DNA from: Burkholderiaceae bacterium
GTDB taxonomy: Bacteria; Pseudomonadota; Gammaproteobacteria; Burkholderiales; Burkholderiaceae
Length of the DNA: 45,564 bases
Assembly: GCA_947462685.1 (NCBI GenBank)
Contig: CANHPL010000017.1
Location: 1 to 45,564 of the forward strand
Direction of reading: 5' to 3'
Below are positions 40,584 to 45,564 of this stretch, in pieces (the first letter of the stretch is position 1; each line of letters begins with the position of its first letter). The notes below the pieces were generated by a model, which worked only from the letters and a program-made list of their open reading frames with translations, ran no database searches and was not told where the DNA came from. A program made the translations under genes and the position numbers.

Positions 40584-42911
40584 ATGGTGGCCCGATCACC
40601 ATCAACATCTAGTAGCGACCTCGTTACTAGCAAAGCAGATGCTAATATTATTATCGCTGCGATGCTTGAGAAGACGAGTCGGCACTTATTTGGTCCTACC
40701 TCAGCACCAGATTCTCCACCAAAACAGCAAGTAGTGAGTTTATCTGTTCTCACAGACAAACTCAGTTATTTAAAATCTTCAGAACTCAAGTTAGTAAAAA
40801 AGGCTTTTCATTTTGCTGATGAGGCTCACCTAGGTCAGTACCGTCAAAGTGGCGAGCCCTATATAACCCACCCCTTAGCAGTTGCAGAACTTTGTGCTGA
40901 GTGGCGTTTGGATGTGAATTCCATCATGTCAGCCTTGTTGCATGACGTGATTGAAGATACGGGGCACACACATGCTGAACTCATAGAAACTTTTGGCCCC
41001 AAGGTAGGAGAGCTTGTTGATGGCTTAACGAAATTAGATAAGTTGGAGTTTCAGAGTCACGCTCAAGCCCAAGCAGAGAGTTTTCGGAAGATGTTTATGG
41101 CTATGGCACGAGATATTCGTGTCATTCTCGTCAAGTTGGCTGACCGAACGCATAACATGCGAACTTTAGATGGTGTGCGGCAAGATAAACGTAAACGAAT
41201 TGCCATTGAGACCAATGAGATATACGCACCAATTGCGCACCGTCTTGGTTTAAATATGATTTACCGTGAATTAGAGGAATTAAGTTTTAAATATACTTGG
41301 CCCATGCGTCACCGTGCTTTGGATAAATCCGTCAAAAAAGTACGAGGAAACCGCAAAGAAATCGTTGGCAAGATTTTGGAAGATGTACGGCGTCATTTTT
41401 CCAAGGTTGAGCTAGAAATTGATATACGCGGTCGAGAAAAGAGTTTGGCGAGTATCTATCACAAAATGCGCACCAAACATTTAAGCTTTAATGAGGTTCT
41501 TGATGTGTATGGATTTCGTATACTGGTGAAGACGAATGATGAATGTTATCGTGCCCTCGGTGTTTTGCACTCGATGTATAAACCGATGCCTGGCAAAGTA
41601 AAAGACTACATTGCGATTCCTAAATTAAATGGTTACCAGTCATTACATACAACGATGGTAGGACCTGTTGGGATGCCGATTGAGTTTCAAATTAGAACCA
41701 TTTTGATGGATCAAGTTGCAGATGCCGGGGTAGCTGCACACTGGGTATATAAAGATGGCCAAGAAGAAATGAGTGATATACAAATAAGGGCGCATCAGTG
41801 GTTGCAATCCTTAATTGATTTAGAAGATGCCAGTCATGATCCACAGGAGTTCTTGGAGCATGTCAAAATTGACTTATTTCCCGACTCAGTTTATATCTTC
41901 ACGCCCAAAGGACATATTCGGGCATTACCAAGGGGTGCAACCGCATTGGATTTTGCTTATTCGGTGCATAGTGACTTAGGTAATAGTTGTGTGGCCGTTC
42001 GAGTGAATGGAAATCAGTTGCCGCTTCGAACAGAAATTAAAAATGGTGACATTGTTGAAGTGATTACCTCACCCAACTCCAATCCCAATCCTACTTGGTT
42101 GACGTTTATCAAGACGGGACGGGCGCGGGCGGCTATTCGTCACGCATTAAAAACAAAAGGTTTGGATGAGTCCTTACAGCTTGGAGAGCGTCTATTGTTG
42201 CAGGCGATCCGTCAAGAAGATGTTGATGTTGGCTTAGTAAGTGATGTGGTATGGGATAAGATTTTACATTGGACAGGTGCAAAATCTCGCCAAGAGGTTA
42301 TGACGGATATTGCCCTTGGACGAAGATCAGCCGCTGTTTTAGCTAAACGAATAGAAATTTTTGTCAGTGAAACACATGGTCATGAGCAGTTACGATTAGA
42401 TGATCAAGTATGGCAGAATAAAACGGAAAAAGATCTACCTGCAAAGCATTCTCGGCAGACCCTCGTCGTAGACGGAACAGAAGGAATGTCGGTTATTTAT
42501 TCAACGTGTTGTCATCCTATCCCAGGTGATACCATCATTGGTTATTTAGGTAAAAGTGAAGGTTTGCAAATTCATATTCATGATTGCGCTCATGTCGTTC
42601 GGATTCACCGTAAAGATCCTGAAAACTGGGTGGAGGTCAATTGGGCCGAAGAAATTCATAAAGAGTTTGAGATTCCACTCAAAGTGGATATTAAAAATTC
42701 TAAGGGAGTATTGGCTAAGGTTGCTAGTAGCATTACGGCAGCTGATGCCAACATCACCCACGTAGGTATGGACAGTACCAATTCGGAATTAGCGGCAACC
42801 ATTCGGTTTGGTGTCCAAGTCAAAGGGCGTGATCACCTAGCTAGGGTGATGCGCAGTTTACGTGCCAATCTGGATGTCGTGCGAGCGGTAAGAACAAAAA
42901 CACATCATTAA
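40584..42911 (+). CDS. spoT: Bifunctional (p)ppGpp synthetase/hydrolase SpoT
   Basis: This 775-residue RSH protein has, in order, an HD hydrolase domain with His96 in YITHPLAV and His120-Asp121 in ALLHDVIEDTG. The synthetase domain follows from about residue 300 (VYGFRILVKT, GKVKDYIAIPKLNGYQSLHTT). A TGS domain from about 434 contains DSVYIFTPKGHIRALPRGATALDFAY, and a C-terminal ACT domain contains VLAKVASSITAADANITHVGM. The intact HD residues show hydrolysis is possible, which separates it from RelA. The first about 60 residues are Ser/Pro-rich and variable. The stop lies one base from the convergent greB stop. Confidence 0.96.
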   Translation: MVARSPSTSSSDLVTSKADANIIIAAMLEKTSRHLFGPTSAPDSPPKQQVVSLSVLTDKLSYLKSSELKLVKKAFHFADEAHLGQYRQSGEPYITHPLAVAELCAEWRLDVNSIMSALLHDVIEDTGHTHAELIETFGPKVGELVDGLTKLDKLEFQSHAQAQAESFRKMFMAMARDIRVILVKLADRTHNMRTLDGVRQDKRKRIAIETNEIYAPIAHRLGLNMIYRELEELSFKYTWPMRHRALDKSVKKVRGNRKEIVGKILEDVRRHFSKVELEIDIRGREKSLASIYHKMRTKHLSFNEVLDVYGFRILVKTNDECYRALGVLHSMYKPMPGKVKDYIAIPKLNGYQSLHTTMVGPVGMPIEFQIRTILMDQVADAGVAAHWVYKDGQEEMSDIQIRAHQWLQSLIDLEDASHDPQEFLEHVKIDLFPDSVYIFTPKGHIRALPRGATALDFAYSVHSDLGNSCVAVRVNGNQLPLRTEIKNGDIVEVITSPNSNPNPTWLTFIKTGRARAAIRHALKTKGLDESLQLGERLLLQAIRQEDVDVGLVSDVVWDKILHWTGAKSRQEVMTDIALGRRSAAVLAKRIEIFVSETHGHEQLRLDDQVWQNKTEKDLPAKHSRQTLVVDGTEGMSVIYSTCCHPIPGDTIIGYLGKSEGLQIHIHDCAHVVRIHRKDPENWVEVNWAEEIHKEFEIPLKVDIKNSKGVLAKVASSITAADANITHVGMDSTNSELAATIRFGVQVKGRDHLARVMRSLRANLDVVRAVRTKTHH

Positions 42912-42912
42912 T

Positions 42913-43395
42913 TTACAGCGCCTTATATTCCACATCTAGTATTTCAAGAACCTCGGTACCATTCGGTGTGTGTAATTCTATTTCATCGCCAATCCGTTTT
43001 TTAATCATAGCCGTAGCGATGGGTGATATCCAGCTCACAAAGTAATCACCAAAACTAATTTCATCAACGCCAACAATACGTAATAGTTTTTCAAGACCGT
43101 TGCCATCAAGATAAGTGACTGTTGCGCCAAAAAAGATTTGATCCGTACTTTCGCGTGTTGCAGGATCTACCACTTCAGCAAACTCAAGGCGTTTATTTAA
43201 AAAACGGATACGACGATCGATTTCACGGAGTCTTTTTTTGCCATAAATATAGTCTCCATTTTCAGAACGATCACCATTACTAGCGGCCCAATGGACTATT
43301 TTTACAATTTCTGGGCGTTCAATATCTAACAGATGTAGTAGTTCATCCTTTAATCTTTGGTGCCCAGTTGGTGTAATGTAGTTTTTTGTATTCAT
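42913..43395 (-). CDS. greB: Transcription elongation factor GreB
   Basis: This 160-residue protein has the N-terminal coiled coil with acidic tip residues. The start is YITPTGHQRLKDELLHLL, then ASNGDRSENGDYIYGKKRLREIDRRIRFLNKRLE, which is the GreB rather than GreA signature. The C-terminal FKBP-like domain holds ATVTY, IVGVDE and SPIATAMIKKRIGDEI. It rescues backtracked RNA polymerase by stimulating transcript cleavage. It is divergent from the tRNA-Arg gene across 22 bases and convergent with spoT. Confidence 0.95.
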   Translation of the reverse strand: MNTKNYITPTGHQRLKDELLHLLDIERPEIVKIVHWAASNGDRSENGDYIYGKKRLREIDRRIRFLNKRLEFAEVVDPATRESTDQIFFGATVTYLDGNGLEKLLRIVGVDEISFGDYFVSWISPIATAMIKKRIGDEIELHTPNGTEVLEILDVEYKAL

Positions 43396-43417
43396 TTATG
43401 GCATAATACTATGCTAC

Positions 43418-43494
43418 GCGGCTGTAGCTCAGTTGGATAGAGTACTTGGCTACGAACCAAGGGGTCGTGGGTTCAATTCCTGCCAGCCGCACCA
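43418..43494 (+). tRNA. tRNA-Arg (anticodon ACG)
   Basis: The 77-base cloverleaf has a 7-bp acceptor stem (GCGGCTG with CAGCCGC), the D-arm consensus TAGCTCAGTTGGATAGAG, and an anticodon stem CTTGG/CCAAG around loop CTACGAA. The anticodon is ACG at 43452-43454, read as ICG and decoding CGU/CGC/CGA. The T-loop is GTTCAATTC. The discriminator A (43491) and an encoded CCA (43492-43494) complete it. CATAAT at 43402-43407 could be the -10 box. A strong terminator follows 17 bases later. Confidence 0.97.
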
Positions 43495-43511
43495 TTATTT
43501 GATTGAAAGCC

Positions 43512-43543
43512 AAGGGGTTACAAATAACTTTGTAACCCCTTTT
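43512..43543 (+). terminator. Intrinsic terminator after tRNA-Arg
   Basis: A perfect 13-bp stem, AAGGGGTTACAAA with TTTGTAACCCCTT around TAAC, runs into a short T-tract. The remaining about 230 bases to 43773 hold no feature I can support. Confidence 0.9.
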
Positions 43544-43773
43544 CTTATCCTATTTTTTTGAAGTCTATCCTGAAGTGCACTAAGGAGTATTCTCAAAATA
43601 CTAATTAAATTTCTCCTCAAGCCGATTCACATTTTGCAATGGTTTTAGCTAGCCCTTAAGTATAGAGAATACGATTTGGAGTACAGCATTTTCTGAAATG
43701 CCTGATAGAGTGTGAGCTTGTCAACTAAGACTACTCAATTGAAAATACATGATTATTTTTTAATTGACCAATT

Positions 43774-44049
43774 ATGAAACCAAGTTCCACACTCAGATCA
43801 TCTAAACCGCTGATTGATATGGACGATTTATCTTGGCAGATCCATCGCTTTGAGAAAAAAAAGCGACGTCTCTATCGCAAAATGATGAAGGTTCAGCATC
43901 AAACACAAAATGAAAAAATTAAATGTAACAGCCGACAATCCGCAAGGCGTGATTGGATGATTTTTTTTATCACTTGTATCTCTATTACTGCAGGCATTAC
44001 TTGGATTGTGTTTCAGAATTGGTTGGATTTGTGCATTTTACAGAGTTGA
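43774..44049 (+). CDS. Hypothetical small single-span membrane protein
   Basis: This 91-residue open frame has a basic, probably helical N-terminal half (residues 24-60, with the Lys/Arg run EKKKRRLYRKMMK) and one hydrophobic segment at about 61-80 (WMIFFITCISITAGITWIVF), so topology would be N-in. I do not recognise a family. There is no clear ribosome site before the ATG. The frame occupies space not covered by another gene, and its stop is four bases from the convergent MFS gene. Coding is plausible but unproven. Confidence 0.4.
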   Translation: MKPSSTLRSSKPLIDMDDLSWQIHRFEKKKRRLYRKMMKVQHQTQNEKIKCNSRQSARRDWMIFFITCISITAGITWIVFQNWLDLCILQS

Positions 44050-44053
44050 TGTT

Positions 44054-45370
44054 TTAGGCTGGCACAAGAGCAGGCTGTGATGGGGTTTGAGCGTTACGCA
44101 CGCGGAGCAAGAGGTACACCACAATGGCGATATTCATCAGATTCCAAGCAATACCATTGATAAATGAAGCGTGATAGGATCCAGTTAAATCAAAGACTTT
44201 TCCGGACAACCAACCTCCTAGAGCCATACCAATCATGGTGGACATGATGCAAAGACCAACGCGCTTACTTAAGTCTTGAATCGGAAAATACTCCCGAACA
44301 ATAATGGCATAAGCAGGGATGATACCTCCTTGGAATAAGCCAAACAAAGCAGCGATGATATATAAAGAGATCAGACTTTCAAAAGGTAAAAACAATAAAA
44401 GGGCTATACCTTGTAAAACGGATCCCAGCAATAGAGTTTTAAGACCCCCGATACGATCGCAAATTAACCCTGATATTAGTCGACTCGCAACCCCACAGGC
44501 GAGCATTAAAGAAAGCATTTCTGCACCTCTAGCAGCATTAAAGCCAAGATCATTACAGTAAGCAACGATATGGACTTGCGGCATTGACATCGCCACACAG
44601 CAACCAACACCTGCGATACATAAAAGCGCCTGTGCAAAAGGAATTGGTAAGTTAAATGGTTTATCCCGATTAGGGGCTGCAACATTGATCACGGTTGAAT
44701 GTTGGCTAACCGGCGGACGTTGGCGTAATAGTAAAGCGAATAAGAACATACCAATTCCACAGATGACGCCCATTGCAATATAGGTGTTTCGCCAACCATA
44801 ATGTTCAATCCCGTATTGGACGATGGGAGGCCAAATCGTACCAGCTAAGTAATTACCGCTTGAGCAAACACCAACAGCAATTCCGCGGTATTTACTCCAC
44901 CACATGGATGTGTCAGCCATTAAAGGGGCAAAGGTTGCCGAAGCACCAAAAAAACCTAATAAAAAGCCATGACAGATACCAAAAATGATGATATTTGGCG
45001 CTAGTCCAGAAAGTACATAGCCTAACCCGACCGAAACAGCACCTATGATCAGAGCTGTTGACACACCAAAGCGGTCTGTCACCTTACCCATTAAGATACT
45101 GCCTAGTCCTAAGCCAAGCATCATCGCGGTATACGGTAGTGAAACAGAGGACCGACTGACACCAAATTCAGCTTGAACTGCGGGCAAAAAAACAGCTACC
45201 GCATACATAGAGCTTGTTCCAAGAGTCATGAGTAAAACCGCAATACACAGTCGTTTTGCAGCAGTTCTAGAATCTATGAGGTCATGATGAGCGGTAGCTA
45301 ATGTCATATGCGTATTTTTAAAGGATGTGTGAAGATTAGCACAACTTTGGTCAGATCTTATATTGTTCAT
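44054..45370 (-). CDS. MFS transporter
   Basis: This 438-residue inner membrane protein has twelve predicted helices. Landmarks are GTSSMYAVAVFLPAVQAEFGVSRSSVSLPYTAMMLGLGLGSILMGKVTDRFG (helices 1-2 and the loop 2-3 motif GKVTDRFG), then SGNYLAGTIWPPIVQYGIEHYGWRNTYIAMG, and CGVASRLISGLICDRIGGLKTLLLG in the second half. It belongs to the oxalate/formate- and monocarboxylate-like MFS group, suggesting export or uptake of an organic acid. I chose the ATG at 45370, which has AGGG five bases upstream; ATG 45307 would remove 21 more residues and is possible, while a TTG further upstream is unlikely. Substrate unknown. Confidence 0.85.
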   Translation of the reverse strand: MNNIRSDQSCANLHTSFKNTHMTLATAHHDLIDSRTAAKRLCIAVLLMTLGTSSMYAVAVFLPAVQAEFGVSRSSVSLPYTAMMLGLGLGSILMGKVTDRFGVSTALIIGAVSVGLGYVLSGLAPNIIIFGICHGFLLGFFGASATFAPLMADTSMWWSKYRGIAVGVCSSGNYLAGTIWPPIVQYGIEHYGWRNTYIAMGVICGIGMFLFALLLRQRPPVSQHSTVINVAAPNRDKPFNLPIPFAQALLCIAGVGCCVAMSMPQVHIVAYCNDLGFNAARGAEMLSLMLACGVASRLISGLICDRIGGLKTLLLGSVLQGIALLLFLPFESLISLYIIAALFGLFQGGIIPAYAIIVREYFPIQDLSKRVGLCIMSTMIGMALGGWLSGKVFDLTGSYHASFINGIAWNLMNIAIVVYLLLRVRNAQTPSQPALVPA

Positions 45371-45420
45371 AAGGGCCCTAAAAAACAGATACAATTTTGA
45401 CAACTATTAAAAAGCCAACC

Positions 45421-45564
45421 ATGTTCAAAACATACCAACAATTATTAGTCCTTCTTATCTGTATTTTGATTTCTCCTGCAGGGTGGAGCGCCAGCTTTGA
45501 ATGCAATTCCAAGTCTTTGACAGAGATTGATCATTTCATTTGTCGCAATACTAATATTTCTGCA
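45421..45564 (+). CDS. LprI/DUF1311-like secreted protein (3'-truncated)
   Basis: An open frame begins with ATG at 45421 and runs off the window after 48 codons. It has a signal peptide (hydrophobic residues 8-20, cleavage probably after GWSA, residue 24) and then SFECNSKSLTEIDHFIC. The spacing of two Cys after a short polar run is that of the LprI N-terminal/DUF1311 family of small secreted proteins, some of which inhibit lysozyme. It is divergent from the MFS gene. The call rests on a short stretch. Confidence 0.6.
   Translation, partial: MFKTYQQLLVLLICILISPAGWSASFECNSKSLTEIDHFICRNTNISA

Noticed and set aside
43418..43494. tRNA-Arg gene as an attachment site of an integrated element
   Set aside because: tRNA genes are common integration sites, but no integrase lies nearby and I did not find a repeat of the tRNA 3' end in the window.
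1..45564. CRISPR array, insertion sequence, prophage or toxin-antitoxin module
   Set aside because: I looked for regularly spaced repeats, transposase or integrase motifs with terminal inverted repeats, phage structural genes and small paired genes, and found none.

Overview
This 45.6 kb window reads as chromosomal DNA of a low-GC member of the Burkholderiales (Betaproteobacteria), perhaps Polynucleobacter-like. Three things point there. The housekeeping block (rph-rdgB-hemW divergent from yicC-gmk-rpoZ-spoT, then greB) has the order usual in that group. Orphan Bug/TctC-type binding proteins are a Burkholderiales speciality. The catabolic modules (gentisate route, CoA-transferase operon, Liv-type ABC transporter linked to ring cleavage) also fit. 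Genus is inference only. I saw no transposase, integrase, prophage gene or CRISPR array.

Layout. 1-669: 3' end of an autotransporter-type outer membrane barrel gene. 1.1-5.6 kb: NRAMP-like metal transporter, nnrD, a YceI-type periplasmic protein and a GMC flavoprotein. 5.6-15.1 kb: an IclR regulator with a Bug binding protein, divergent from a nine-gene operon (Bug protein, Asp/Glu-racemase-like protein, CitE-like lyase, acyl-CoA dehydrogenase, family III CoA-transferase, MaoC hydratase, 3-hydroxyisobutyrate-dehydrogenase-like protein, SDR, cupin). A perfect 16-bp palindrome sits at the predicted transcription start of this operon. 15.3-18.8 kb: a MarR regulator divergent from 3-hydroxybenzoate 6-hydroxylase, gentisate dioxygenase and a maleylpyruvate isomerase. 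19.0-19.95 kb: PPK2 polyphosphate kinase with a clear terminator. 20.1-28.95 kb: extradiol-dioxygenase-like protein, a complete Liv-type ABC transporter with a fused permease-ATPase, a YciI-like protein, a Tat-signal amidohydrolase and two tandem FAH-family hydrolases. 29.0-34.2 kb: L-2-haloacid dehalogenase, two glutathione transferases, a PatB/MalY lyase, an HSL-type esterase and 3-hydroxybutyryl-CoA dehydrogenase. 34.2-45.6 kb: rarD, panE, the core block, greB, tRNA-Arg(ACG), a small membrane protein, an MFS transporter and the start of a LprI-like secreted protein.

How the parts could work together. The gentisate genes take 3-hydroxybenzoate to gentisate, maleylpyruvate and fumarylpyruvate. 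The final hydrolase is not next to them but could be one of the FAH proteins about 9-10 kb away. The Liv/extradiol cluster looks like an uptake-plus-meta-cleavage unit for an aromatic compound I cannot name. The IclR-linked operon has the enzyme classes needed to activate a carboxylic acid to its CoA ester, desaturate, hydrate and cleave it. A branched or unsaturated dicarboxylate such as a methylsuccinate- or itaconate-type acid is one hypothesis. Together the 3.9-34 kb region looks like a catabolic block set beside core genes.

Motif readings come directly from the sequence; substrates of the catabolic operons are inference. No homology search was possible, so family names rest on recognised motifs.
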